Below, in pieces: positions 1 through 9,060 of a stretch of 64,000 bases of DNA (position 1 is its first letter; the number at the start of each line of letters is the position of its first letter). The position numbers were made by a program, and so were the translations under genes. The notes beneath the pieces are model-generated. The model saw only the letters and a program-made list of their open reading frames with translations, had not been told where the DNA came from and did no database searches. Origin of the DNA: Actinoplanes sp. M2I2. GTDB lineage: Bacteria > Actinomycetota > Actinomycetes > Mycobacteriales > Micromonosporaceae. The DNA lies in NCBI RefSeq assembly GCF_023544445.1, contig NZ_JALPVJ010000029.1, positions 38,399-102,398 on the forward strand, written 5' to 3'.

Positions 1-104
1 GTATCAAAGCGTGACCAAGAGCCTGCACCATGACGCAGCCAACGCTGTAGCCGAGGCCTTCAGAAGCGGACGTGCTACTAGCCGTCCGCAATGAAATTGA
101 TGTC

Positions 105-513
105 CGGACGATGCGTAGCAGCGGCCCGTCTCCAGGTAGTGGTCGAGATCGAGCCGGGATCGGGACTTGGCCATCAGCCGTTCGTGCCGGGCCACTGGGT
201 TGCGGCCGTCATCGATCACGAGGTCGGAGGCGTGCAGCTGCACCCGGACCTGCCGGCCGACCAGGCGAACCGGCACGGCGTAGCGGTTCGTGCGGACGGT
301 GACCTGGCTGAACCGGTCGACCCGAGGGGTCAGCTAGGTGCCGGTCTCGAACGACTCATCCGGCAGCGATGCCAGCTGCGGCTGCTCGACGGCGAAGTGC
401 TCGCCGACGGTGTGCGGCCGGGTGCCGATGCGGCGAGCGTCGTCAGCGGCATCCCACTCGTCGACCATGGCGTTGAGCTGCTCGAACGAGTCCACTTGCG
501 GAACCTTCTCTGA
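105..513 (-). pseudogene. IS21-family IstA transposase, C-terminal fragment
   Basis: Read on the minus strand from 513 to about 105, the translation follows the end of IS21-type IstA proteins: a DEWDAADDARRIG segment, RPHTVGEHF, then RVDRFSQVTVRTNRYAVPVR and a LDHYLE end. The catalytic core is absent. A TAG stop at about 335 interrupts the frame where relatives have a Trp. The fragment is cut off at its 5' end beside the next gene, and no partner IstB is visible. It is a dead remnant of an older insertion. Confidence 0.8.
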
Positions 514-934
514 AATAACTACTTTGCCATGGTGTCGCTGCCCGTGAGCTTTCGCACGGCTGTAATGAACTCGCCTCGGGCGGTCTTCAGCTTGGTTTTG
601 GTGTCCTCGTAGTCGTTCGCGATTCGCTGGCCGCCGTGGGTCAGGTTCCAGATGCGGCCGTCAATGTCGTATGCGTGACTTGTGATCTGGGCGGCTTGCT
701 GTCTCAAATCCTCGCGCGCAGCAAGTTGGAGTGTCGCGTTGGCCGACAGGAATGCTGTCCAACCGTCCCAGTAATGAGTCTTTAGCTCGGCTGTCGCTTG
801 GTCGGCGTCGCCGCCCGACCTCTTTGCGCCGGGCTTGGCCCAAGCGATCTCCTCGGCGACCATGAGAAAAATGTCCAAATGAGCGAGAAACGATTGGCAT
901 GCAACCCGCTCGGCTTCGAGTCGAGCTTCGACTA

Positions 935-2172
935 GTGCCTTGACCACAAACGTTCGCCGGGGCTGGTTAGGCGGCTTTCGTGGTCGGGCGACCCCAGCGG
1001 TGTTGGCGTTCGCTGCGGACGCGTGCGCGTTCGCGGCGTTGGGCGGCGAGGACGTCGGGGTGGCGGGCGTTGGCGTTGCGCCAGCGTAGGTATCGGTGCA
1101 GGTGGCGGCCCAGCGCGACGTGGTTGGGGTGGTCGGATCCGGCGATCACGAAGGTGCGTAGCGGCCCGAAATGAGCCTCGATGGGGTTCGCCCAAGACGC
1201 GTAGGTCGGGGTGAAGCACAGTTCGACCTTGTTGCGGGCCGCCCACTGCCGGATGGCGATGCCTTTGTGCGCGGACAAGTTGTCGAGGATGACGTAGATC
1301 GGTGCACCGTCCGGGCGTTTCGAGCGGATCGACTTCAACGCGGCGAGGGTGTTGGCGGCGGATTTCTGCCGGTGGATGACTCCGAACATGGTGTCGTCAC
1401 CGATTGAGTAGCAGCCGTGGAACTGCCGGACGCCGTGCAGCTCGTGGTAGTTCGCCGGCAGCCGGTCCGGATGGTTTTTCGGCTGCCATCCGGAGCCGGC
1501 CTGCGGGCGGATCGTCAGCGGCCCGAACTCGTCGAATGCGAACACCCGGTGCGGGAAGTGGTGCATGACGTGCTCGATCCGGGCGAGTTTCTCCTCGCGC
1601 TGCGGGTCGTTCGACTCCTTCCACGTCTTGGTCCGCTGGAAGGTGATCTCATGTTTGCGAAGGAACTGCCGCAGCCTTTCGCGGCCCACCAGGACGGTCC
1701 GGTCGGGGTTGCCGGCCAGGTACTCGGCGAGTTTGCGGATGCTCCACCTGGTGAACGGCCGCCCGAGCTTTGTCGGGCGGGTGTTGGCCGTCGAGACGAT
1801 GAACTGCTCGTCGTCAGGACTGATCTGGCGGGGACGGCCACCCGCCCACTGAGGGTCCAGGCTGGGCATTCCCATCTCGTTGAACCGGTGGATGACACCG
1901 CGGACGGAGTCTTCGTCGGCTTGGACCAGACGGGCGATAACCGGCACGCTGTTGCCTCCGGCGGAGGCGAGCACGACCATCGCCCGGCGCAGCCGGACCG
2001 TCGAGCCGGTCCCGCGGCGGACCAGGCGTTGCAGCTTCTGGCCCTCTGGATCACTTAATCGGCGTACTCGAACGGGTTCTGCCACCCGCACAGCCTTGAC
2101 CGATACCGGGTCCGCTGCGCGGACCCGGCCCGGTGTGTCACCCAACCCGGCCAAGGTTTGTGGTCAGAGCAC
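935..2172 (-). mobile_element. IS630-family insertion sequence with TA target duplication
   Basis: The left end reads GTGCCTTGACCACAAAC. The right end, reverse-complemented, reads GTGCTCTGACCACAAAC, so 15 of 17 terminal bases match. Both ends are flanked by TA (933-934 and 2173-2174), the target duplication expected of IS630/Tc1-mariner elements. The element is 1238 bp and carries one intact transposase on the minus strand. Clean ends and an intact gene suggest a recent insertion that may still be mobile. Confidence 0.93.
967..2154 (-). CDS. IS630-family DDE transposase
   Basis: This protein cuts and joins the element ends. The N-terminal third is helix-turn-helix (RLVQADEDSVRGVIHRFNEM) followed by a second winged-helix segment (KLGRPFTRWSIRKLAEYL). 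The catalytic triad is visible: D in FAFDEFGPL (about residue 215), D in VILDNLSAHKG (about 296) and E in NPIEAHFGP (about 330), the spacing usual for IS630. At 395 codons it is full length with no frameshift. The TTG start at 2154 is uncertain; a GTG about 20 codons downstream is an alternative. The gene nearly fills the element. Confidence 0.93.
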   Translation of the reverse strand: MAGLGDTPGRVRAADPVSVKAVRVAEPVRVRRLSDPEGQKLQRLVRRGTGSTVRLRRAMVVLASAGGNSVPVIARLVQADEDSVRGVIHRFNEMGMPSLDPQWAGGRPRQISPDDEQFIVSTANTRPTKLGRPFTRWSIRKLAEYLAGNPDRTVLVGRERLRQFLRKHEITFQRTKTWKESNDPQREEKLARIEHVMHHFPHRVFAFDEFGPLTIRPQAGSGWQPKNHPDRLPANYHELHGVRQFHGCYSIGDDTMFGVIHRQKSAANTLAALKSIRSKRPDGAPIYVILDNLSAHKGIAIRQWAARNKVELCFTPTYASWANPIEAHFGPLRTFVIAGSDHPNHVALGRHLHRYLRWRNANARHPDVLAAQRRERARVRSERQHRWGRPTTKAA

Positions 2173-2349
2173 TAGCTGCGCGCGGGTGAGTTGGCGTTGA
2201 TTTCGACCGTTCACGTGGGCGGCGAGGATGGCACCGCCGAGTCCGATGGCAGCTCCGACGACCGCCGCAGTTGCCGTGATTAGCTGAGCACTCATCGCAA
2301 CAGTGAAGCAGTCTCAAGCCCATGTGGATTGTGATGTAGAGGTTCGAGC

Positions 2350-2640
2350 TCAGGTTTCTGGCTTGATGGAGGCGCGATGACCGTGCCTGCGGCGATGCTG
2401 GGAAGGGCCGTTTCCACCCGCTGGCGGGAGAAGTCGAGCACCTGGGCGACCGCGGCGTTCGCCCGCCATCCCCACGTAGACGAGACCACCGTCTTCGCCT
2501 TGTCGCGCCAGATAGACGCCCGGCAGGCGCGGTGCCACGCTCACCGCTTGGTCGAAAGTTAGCCACGATGACCACTGGGCAAGAGGGGCTACTGCATCAT
2601 CTGCGAGCACCGGACCAGCATGCCGCGGGCCACTGCTCAA
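2350..2640 (-). pseudogene. GIY-YIG-like nuclease gene, 5' part only (copy 1)
   Basis: The frame begins at about 2640 and carries the GIY-YIG signature as LPGVYLAR, VYVGMAGERRG. After the Arg-rich GERRG the similarity stops and the frame runs into unrelated residues ending SIKPET, so the C-terminal half seen in the second copy (10299-10760) is missing. DNA similarity to that copy covers about 190 bp, including a shared upstream block with ACCGGACCAGCATGCCG. Role is inferred from the motif only; with no catalytic C-terminal Glu it is probably inactive. Confidence 0.6.
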
Positions 2641-2919
2641 AAGTAGAGCTAGTCGCCGAGATCCAAGTGCGGTTCGGGGGTGCCGCGAGACGGCTTGCCC
2701 GGCGACCGACCACTTATTTTTTTCCTACGGCGTACGTGACCAATATCTGGCTATCGTCAGCCGCACCCGAGAGCGGACCCTCTAGCAGGAGAGGGCTGCA
2801 TCCGTGTCGGCGTGGTCCGATGTACCTGCTGCCAGCAGGGCTTGACTGATTCACCGTGCGCCAAATCGGGCATCGCATACGAGCCCCTGTGTAACGGATT
2901 GATTGCTTAACGTGATTGG

Positions 2920-4371
2920 ATGTCTCCGAACACTGCGGTGTGGTACGTCCCCGCCCAGATCGAACTTGATCTCCGTGACGAGCCGTCCCTCGGGCATCCT
3001 GAGCATCCTGGCCTGCTCGGGCGGTTGTACTCTCCCGGTGCTTCCCGGCCCTTCCGTGAGGGTGTTCTGCAGTGCCCGCAGTGCAGGGACATGAACCCAG
3101 ACTGCCCAGAGTGGATGTTCCTACGGCGCCGCAACGGCCTACTGCACGCCGTCCATCACAACCCCGGCATCCGTGACCACGACGAGGGCGAAAGTGACGC
3201 CCATAAGGCACTCAAGGAGCGCATCGCCACCGCCGCGCAGAGGAACGGTCTCGAGGCGGACACCGAAAGCGCCTCGCCCGACCGCAAACGCCGCACCGAT
3301 GTGCTCATCCACGGCGGCAATCAGGACCTCGCCTTCGAAGCTCAAATCTCGTACGCCAGTCGGGAGAACGTGCAACGTCGCTCCAAGCGGGCCCGGCGCG
3401 ACGGGCTCACCCCGCTCTGGACCACACCCAGCCTCAAGGCCCCGCTGGTCGATGTCGCACCGTGGGCCGGCATCAGGCGGATGCCCTGGCAGGAGTACCT
3501 CAGTGTCGCTGAGCTGCCGGTGATCGGTGGGGTCCGCACGCTAACAAGACGGGAATGTGGGCGCACTGGTGCGTTGTGCCCGGACCGCAAGAAGGGCCGG
3601 ACGTGCCCCGGTTGGCACTTCGAGTGGGAACCCAAGCAAATGCGCAACCTCGACGACCTGGTCGTCCGGGCCGCCTACGGCGAATGGATCCCCTATGAGC
3701 ACCGCACCAGCAAAGGCAGCATCCGCTGGTTCTGGGTGCGGGCCGCCGAAGCGAATCAAGTGGAACAGGAAACCGAGGCCCGACCGTCGAAGCGTCGCCG
3801 ACCCGGCTCCGATGATCAGGACGTTCGTCCGCTCGACCGCACCTGCACTTACGGCGAAGACACCACTGTGCCAGAGCCACTTGCAGCCGGCCCCCTCGAG
3901 CCGATCGTCGTCTCGGCTGCACAACCCGTCGCCGCTGCGCCGCCACCGGCAAGGCAGCCGGAAGCCACCATGCCCCGCCCGTCTGAACCGTTCCCGTCCA
4001 GCACGCGTCGACCGGTCATCGTCCCAGGGACCCTGCCAGTGGCCGGCGATGAAGAGACCGCATCAGCCAACCTGGTGATCTTCCTGGACGAGGTCCGCCG
4101 CCAAGCGGCCGTTGAGCGCCAGGTCCGCGGAACCGGTGGCCAGGTGGGTGAGGCCGTTCGGGACCTCACCGGCGACCGAGACGGCCGATTCGCCTGGATG
4201 ATCGTGGTAAACGGTCAGCAGGTACAGGTTCGGATGCCCGGAGTCGACCTGGAAATCCTGCGTGGCTACAGCGTGCGAACACCCTGCCTGATGGTCAACG
4301 GCGAGTATGCGTGGTGGGGCAGCGCCATCTACCTCGCTGTTCCCATTCCTCGACGAACGCCGCGGCAGTAG
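2920..4371 (+). CDS. CoiA-like nuclease-domain protein
   Basis: The N-terminal 70 residues hold a CPQC pair (residues 52-55) and C62, perhaps a zinc site. Residues 86-170 look like the restriction-fold domain of competence protein CoiA: HDEGESDAHKALKERI, then RRTDVLI (D127), then LAFEAQISYASREN (E140-x-Q142), followed by RRARRDGLTPLW-type residues. The catalytic signature is therefore E...D...ExQ rather than ExK, as in several CoiA relatives. A Pro-rich linker follows, then a compact C-terminal domain of unknown type (about 360-483). CoiA acts with transformation or recombination; here the gene sits 1.06 kb before a UvrD-like helicase on the same strand. It could serve DNA processing or defence, which is inference. 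Confidence 0.7.
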   Translation: MSPNTAVWYVPAQIELDLRDEPSLGHPEHPGLLGRLYSPGASRPFREGVLQCPQCRDMNPDCPEWMFLRRRNGLLHAVHHNPGIRDHDEGESDAHKALKERIATAAQRNGLEADTESASPDRKRRTDVLIHGGNQDLAFEAQISYASRENVQRRSKRARRDGLTPLWTTPSLKAPLVDVAPWAGIRRMPWQEYLSVAELPVIGGVRTLTRRECGRTGALCPDRKKGRTCPGWHFEWEPKQMRNLDDLVVRAAYGEWIPYEHRTSKGSIRWFWVRAAEANQVEQETEARPSKRRRPGSDDQDVRPLDRTCTYGEDTTVPEPLAAGPLEPIVVSAAQPVAAAPPPARQPEATMPRPSEPFPSSTRRPVIVPGTLPVAGDEETASANLVIFLDEVRRQAAVERQVRGTGGQVGEAVRDLTGDRDGRFAWMIVVNGQQVQVRMPGVDLEILRGYSVRTPCLMVNGEYAWWGSAIYLAVPIPRRTPRQ

Positions 4372-4520
4372 CGAAGGAACTCGAGCCCTGTCCCCGGATG
4401 AGCTCGGCCCGGCTGAATGGAATCGGGTGCTCCGGGCGTTGCGCGAGGCCTTGCCTCGGGCTGAGCTTCCCCCGCTTTGTTGGAGCGGTGGTTACCTGCT
4501 TCCGGTCGGGGCAGGAGTGA

Positions 4521-4679
4521 GGTTATCTCGAACATCTCGGCGGAGCTCACTTCCACGACGATCCTCGTGACATCGAGCCGTACCGCATCGCCGTGGAACG
4601 ACTGGGCACGACGGCTTTGCATCCGGCCAGCACTATCTCCGAGCTCCAGAAGGCCAAGCTCCGACTTTCAGTCTTTTGA
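4521..4679 (+). pseudogene. Fragment of a DUF5753-type (Scr1-like) HTH regulator
   Basis: This frame reads GYLEHLGGAHFHDDPRDIEP, YRIAVERLGTTALHPASTI and ends in TGA at 4677-4679. It matches the C-terminal end of actinobacterial DUF5753 regulators (YLE..GG....DP.D...Y......L...AL.P). The HTH and most of the sensor domain are missing. The preceding 140 bases hold another protein-like stretch in a different frame (about 4376-4510) that I cannot assign. Identification rests on remembered family features over about 50 residues. Confidence 0.55.
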
Positions 4680-5434
4680 GCCCGGCCGGTGATCGTCAGC
4701 GCACTTCGGGCCCACGGGACGGCATTTCGGCACAACACCGCAGTGACTCAGCCCACCGATCTAGCGCACGTCTGGACGCCAGATCGTGGGCCACCAACGG
4801 ACCTCAAGGAAGCGACCATTGACCAAGAGTCCCCAGGCTGCCAGCAACGACAGCGCTCGCGGTAAGCAGCGATGGCCCAGCAATGCCCGGTAGGCAGCCT
4901 TCGCAGGAGTGCTTAGCGCTCTCGCGGCGCTTGTCACCGCCTTGCAAGGCTGCCAGCCCAGCTGAACATTCACGTGACCGCCTACAACTTTTATGCTCAG
5001 GGTGGTCACGAGGGGCAAAGAGACTGTGGCGATCGTAGTGCGCAGCCCGGCAACCGGCGGATCGGCCTCGAAGACGGGACAAGTGCCAAAGCCGGCGTAG
5101 GCGGCCAGCATTCTGCAGCGTCAAACGGCCGCCGTTTATCGTGGGCTTTGAGCCGGCGATGGCTTTCGTCGTGTCGCCCCGGCAGCTTCAGCGTCGTGAT
5201 CGACAGGCCGGCGGAGTTCCCGGGAGGTGCGGGCCGGCGCTCCGCTACGACTGTGGCTAGGCCGGAAGACCTTCACCAGATGGCTGCGATCCCAGTGACG
5301 AGCTGAACCCCAGGGGCGTGAAGGATCAGATGTCACCACCAGCGCCCGATAAGGGGTCAATGCGCGTCCAAGCAACGCGCCCGTGCTGAGTCGACAGGCC
5401 GACATGGTAGCGCTGCTAGGCGATGGAGGTTTCG
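4680..5434 (+). other. Stretch without a convincing gene, upstream of the helicase
   Basis: No open frame here has both a start signal and a recognisable product. The last part, about 5235-5415, is similar to 15090-15250, upstream of the deleted helicase copy: shared blocks include GCGCTCCGCTA and ACCCGATAA-type segments and a CGAGTCGAC-like end. That conservation suggests the promoter and leader of the helicase were duplicated with it. Confidence 0.5.
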
Positions 5435-7777
5435 GTGCAACGAACGACTGAGGTTCCGACAGCGGAACAGGGTGCCATCATCGATGCCGGCCGGTCTGGG
5501 GCTCACCTGATCATTGAGGCAGGCGCCGGAACCGGAAAGACCAGAACACTGCGGATGCTGGCCGACGAGCTGCCCGGTACTGGCGTGTACGTGGCCTTCA
5601 ACAAGCAGATCGTCATCGAGGCTCAGCAAATGTTCGCATCCCGGGTCACCTGCGCCACGGCTCATCACCTCGCCTACAAAGCGGTGGGCCACCGCTACGG
5701 CCACCGCCTCGACGGGCCGCGGATGCGCTACGACGACGTCGCCGCCCGGCTCCGCCTGCCGCACCGGACCAAACTGACCAGTCGGCGGGTCGTGAGCCGC
5801 TACGACCTGGTCCTGCAAGCCTTCGCAACGGTCCGCCGGTACTGCCAATCATCGGAGGACACTCTGCTGCTCAAGCACGTGCCGCGGGCGCGAGGCATAG
5901 ACGGTGCCGCCCATGCCGAGTTTGCGGCGCTCGTGCTCGGCACGGCCATCGACCTGTGGGAGGACCTCGGCAACCCGGCCGGGCAGTTCCCGTTCCAGCA
6001 CGATCACTACCTGAAGATGTGGTCTCTGCTGAGTCCTACGATTGACGCCGACTACGTCCTGTTCGACGAGGCCCAGGACGCCGATCCGGTCATTGCGCAG
6101 ATCATCCAGTCACAGTCCTGCCAGCAGGTCGCGGTCGGTGACCGCCATCAAGCGATCTATGGGTGGCGCGGTGCCGTCGACGCCCTCGAGAACTGGCCGG
6201 CCGCCCAGCGGCTGCAGCTGACCCAGTCCTGGCGGTTCGGGCCCGCGATCGCCGAGGAAGCCAACACCTGGCTGGCCGTCCTCGGCTCAAACCTGCGGCT
6301 GTCCGGCAACCCGGCGCTGGACAGCCGGGTCCACGCCACCCCGGACGCCAGCGCGGTACTCTGCCGCACCAACGCCGAAGCGATCAGCGAAGTCATGCTG
6401 GCCCTGCAGGACGGACGCCGGACAGCGCTGGTCGGGGGCACCAGGCCCATTGTCAACCTTGCCCGGGCCGCCGACGACCTGCGAACCACCGGATCGACCG
6501 GCCACCCCGAGCTGTTCGCGTTCCGGTCGTGGAGCGAAGTGCAAGACTACGCGCAACAGGAGGACGGCGGCGATCTGCGGACGTTCGTCCGCCTGGTCGA
6601 TGACATCGGCACCCAGCGCATCATGGAGATCGGCGATCAGCTCAGCAACGAGAGCACCGCCGAGGTCACCATCTCGACCTGCCACAAAGCCAAGGGCCTG
6701 CAATGGCCGAGCGTGCGGATCGCCCGCGACTTCCACCGCCAGGCCCACGACAACAGCGGCGCCCTGCATGACCTCCCGCGGGAGGACGCGATGCTGGCCT
6801 ATGTCGCCGTGACTCGCGCCCAGCACGTCCTGGACCAGCTCAGCCTCGCCTGGATCCGCAGCTATACACGAAAGGACAAGCAGTCAGCGGATGCTGAAGC
6901 GCCGCAAGCCGCTGCCACGGCGGTGACCGACATCGCCAACCTGCACGAGGTTGATGTTCGCGATCCCGCATCGGGCGTACGGAGTTGCCCTGCGTGCCGG
7001 CAGGCGTTTCCGTCGCCGCGACGCAGCTCCGGCCAGTGCCCGTCCTGCGGCGAACGCGTCGTGATCCGGCAGAGCGGGGGCCGCCGATTCGCGCTCACCG
7101 TCGAGGCGGACCGTGCCCGCACGGACGCGAAGCTACGCAAGCGGCAGAGCAAGCACATCCTCGCGCGTCTGAAGGAGATGTCCGTCGGCCGGGAGGCGTA
7201 CCTGGCGGCCGAGCGGCGGCTGATCAGCCGAATTGGATGCGAGCCGGCACCGTCGGCGGTGTTCTGGGAGCTCGCGAGCTGGACGGCGGCGGCGGCCGTC
7301 AGCCGTAGCGACTGGGACCTGGCCACCCGCGCGTTCCACCAGATGGCCCGGCAAGCCGGGGTCGACGGGTCCCCGTGGCGGCACCTGTCTGCCCTGGCCC
7401 ATCAGGCCGAGATCCGGTGGTACTCGCGCTGGTGCCCGGACGACGAAGCCATGAAAATCCAGGGCTGTACCTGCGCCGGTTGCCGGCCCGCCGGCACAAA
7501 GCCGTTCACCTTTGGTCAGGCGACGCACGAACAGCGGCTGCCTCACGCAGACTGCCAGACACCGCCCTGCGGGTGCTGGATGACCACCGCGACCGAAGCG
7601 AGAGATGATGCGAGTCTCGCCGGCGACGTGGACGTCGTCTGCAGCGACGCAGTCTGGCGAGACAACCTAGCCTCGCCCCGGTCCGACCAGCGGGAGGGGA
7701 CCATCTTGTTTTCGGTGGCCGTGTCCCCCGCGGAAGCGATCAGGGTGGAGTGGGCGGACGGCTGGCCGGAGCACTGA
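5435..7777 (+). CDS. UvrD/Rep-like superfamily 1 DNA helicase with C-terminal zinc ribbons
   Basis: All SF1 motifs are visible: Walker A EAGAGTGKT (near residue 30), Walker B YVLFDEAQD (near 210), VAVGDRHQAIYGWRG (near 235), LTQSWRFG, STCHKAKGLQWPSVRI (near 415) and YVAVTRAQ (near 455). After the motor come a CPAC...CPSC ribbon (near 520) and a second Cys cluster with CTCAGC (near 680), an unusual extension that could bind a partner or DNA. I chose GTG 5435 because GGAGG at 5425-5429 sits 5 bases before it; an in-frame ATG at 5423 lies inside that site. It follows the CoiA-like gene on the same strand. A deleted copy lies at 15090-16075. Confidence 0.87.
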   Translation: MQRTTEVPTAEQGAIIDAGRSGAHLIIEAGAGTGKTRTLRMLADELPGTGVYVAFNKQIVIEAQQMFASRVTCATAHHLAYKAVGHRYGHRLDGPRMRYDDVAARLRLPHRTKLTSRRVVSRYDLVLQAFATVRRYCQSSEDTLLLKHVPRARGIDGAAHAEFAALVLGTAIDLWEDLGNPAGQFPFQHDHYLKMWSLLSPTIDADYVLFDEAQDADPVIAQIIQSQSCQQVAVGDRHQAIYGWRGAVDALENWPAAQRLQLTQSWRFGPAIAEEANTWLAVLGSNLRLSGNPALDSRVHATPDASAVLCRTNAEAISEVMLALQDGRRTALVGGTRPIVNLARAADDLRTTGSTGHPELFAFRSWSEVQDYAQQEDGGDLRTFVRLVDDIGTQRIMEIGDQLSNESTAEVTISTCHKAKGLQWPSVRIARDFHRQAHDNSGALHDLPREDAMLAYVAVTRAQHVLDQLSLAWIRSYTRKDKQSADAEAPQAAATAVTDIANLHEVDVRDPASGVRSCPACRQAFPSPRRSSGQCPSCGERVVIRQSGGRRFALTVEADRARTDAKLRKRQSKHILARLKEMSVGREAYLAAERRLISRIGCEPAPSAVFWELASWTAAAAVSRSDWDLATRAFHQMARQAGVDGSPWRHLSALAHQAEIRWYSRWCPDDEAMKIQGCTCAGCRPAGTKPFTFGQATHEQRLPHADCQTPPCGCWMTTATEARDDASLAGDVDVVCSDAVWRDNLASPRSDQREGTILFSVAVSPAEAIRVEWADGWPEH

Positions 7778-8455
7778 TTACGGGCACGCCCCCGGTGCTA
7801 CGGTCCGTCCGTCGCCCTGGCTCAGCAGCGCCCGGCGGCCAGGGGCAGGTCGATAACGTTCAATTCTGTCAGTTGGCTATGTGGTTATCTTCCGGTTCAT
7901 CGCCGTCAGCCGCACCCAGCAGTGATCCGCTTCGGGCTTGTTGTCGGCGGTGCAGGCCGAGACCGGTCCCGTGTTGGCGCGGACGTCCTCACCCCAACGC
8001 GCATGTTGCTCGGTACTCCGAGAATGAACGACACGGATCAGTTCCTTAGTCCCGGGGTATCCGGCGTGCCATCGGGGGACTTACCCCGGCGGGTGCTCTT
8101 CGCCTCAAACAACGCCGAGACCAGCCAGGCCTAATGAGCCCACGTGGTGGTCAGTAACTGAGTCGACGACGGTATGCCGGCCCGGGAAGGTGCCTGACGA
8201 GGCGCACCTCCAGATCAGTTGGGAGCAGTGCCGACGGCGACCCTGCGCCTGTCGTAGACAACTGACACATTCCTTGACATCGCAGCTGCTGAAAGTCCCG
8301 AGCTACACCCGTTACTGCACTTCATGGCCTACCGGAGGCCACGCTAGGGGGCGAAGTGGGCGGCCTGCTCGGCGCTGGAGTTCGACTTGATCAAATTTAG
8401 GCAATCCTACGCCATTCATATCGATAACGGATATTTCTGATAAGTGGGCCTTGAC

Positions 8456-8528
8456 TACGGCGTTATGCTTGGCAACGTCGCTACGCGATGCGAAGCACCC
8501 AAAGGGCGTTGCCAAGCATAACGCCGTA
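8456..8528. repeat. Perfect 22-bp hairpin with 29-base loop (unit 1)
   Basis: The arms 8456-8477 and 8507-8528 are exact reverse complements over 22 bp (TACGGCGTTATGCTTGGCAA plus CG). The loop, 8478-8506, begins TCGCTACGCGATGC and ends ACCCAAAGGG. The loop has the same length and both conserved ends as unit 2, while the stem is unrelated. There is no T-run, so a terminator is unlikely. Confidence 0.9.
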
Positions 8529-8574
8529 CGCGCGCGTGATTATACGCGGCGTTAGGCCTAATGCAAAGCTTGAC

Positions 8575-8645
8575 AGCCCCGGTAGGCTCGGGCTGTCGCT
8601 CCGCGATCCACTGGACCCAAAGGGCAGCCCGAGCCTACCGGGGCT
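8575..8645. repeat. Perfect 21-bp hairpin with 29-base loop (unit 2)
   Basis: The arms 8575-8595 and 8625-8645 are exact reverse complements over 21 bp (starting AGCCCCGGTAGGCTCGGGCT). The 29-base loop starts TCGCTCCGCGATCC and ends ACCCAAAGGG. AAGCTT flanks it on both sides (8566-8571 and 8651-8656). Loop matches unit 1 at most positions; the stem does not. Confidence 0.9.
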
Positions 8646-9060
8646 CATAGAAGCTTGGGCAACGCAAATCAACTTACGGGGCGAGCGCGGTCGCGTGCTG
8701 GCACACCGCGCGGCGCGCCAGGCTGGCATGCAGGGTGCGATGTTTGCGCACCATCCCTGAGTATTGAGTGTGTGGTGCTAGCTGCGACTCGGTCGGGCCG
8801 GGTGGGCAGCTACGGGTTGGCGATGGTCGACTTCCTGGTTCGTGTCAGCGAGAATGGCGGGATGGCAGCGTTCTCGCTGGTAGGCGCCTTGATTGCACTG
8901 AGCCTCCGACATCCTCGAGCGCCTACGGGACGCGTCGTCGGGTCTCGGCTAAGCTGTAGCTAAGTGAAATAATTCAAAGAGGGTTGCACATACTGCGGAT
9001 GTAGCCCAGGCTGGGCATACGAGCTTGGCAGACGCATGGCTCCGCAGCGAGGGGTAGACC

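Larger units (their letters stand above)
519..2295 (-). pseudogene. Small membrane-anchored protein gene, split by an IS630 insertion
   Basis: The 3' part (519-932) encodes a soluble, mostly helical domain ending GSDTMAK. The 5' part lies beyond the insertion sequence: ATG at 2293-2295, then MSAQLITATAAVVGAAIGLG and the rest of one hydrophobic segment, then NGRNQRQLTRAQ. Removing 935-2172 and one copy of the TA target repeat joins the parts in frame (RAQLVEARLEAER), giving about 178 residues with an N-terminal membrane anchor. I do not recognise the family. The apparent GTG start at 945-947 lies inside the terminal repeat of the insertion and is an artefact. Confidence 0.82.
7778..9060 (+). 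other. Long intergenic stretch with two structured repeats
   Basis: I find no convincing gene in these 1.28 kb. The first 110 bases are similar to the end of the second helicase copy (to about 16075; shared GGTCGATAAC and ATTCTGTCAG). Two perfect long hairpins lie at 8456-8528 and 8575-8645. The last 100 bases lead into the HTH gene at 9061, which has GAGGGG as its ribosome site. Confidence 0.6.

Noticed and set aside
4761..5111. 116-codon minus-strand frame with a hydrophobic middle
   Set aside because: No start signal, no family, and it lies in DNA with decayed pieces.
7868..7877. TGTCAG in the gap after the helicase, and again near 16069
   Set aside because: Single copies of a six-base word are expected about every 2 kb; both belong to the duplicated segment and not to a cluster.
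8456..8645. Reading the two hairpins as a CRISPR array or integron attC sites
   Set aside because: There are only two units, no spacer periodicity, no cas or integrase gene, and the conserved part is the loop rather than the paired core sites of attC.
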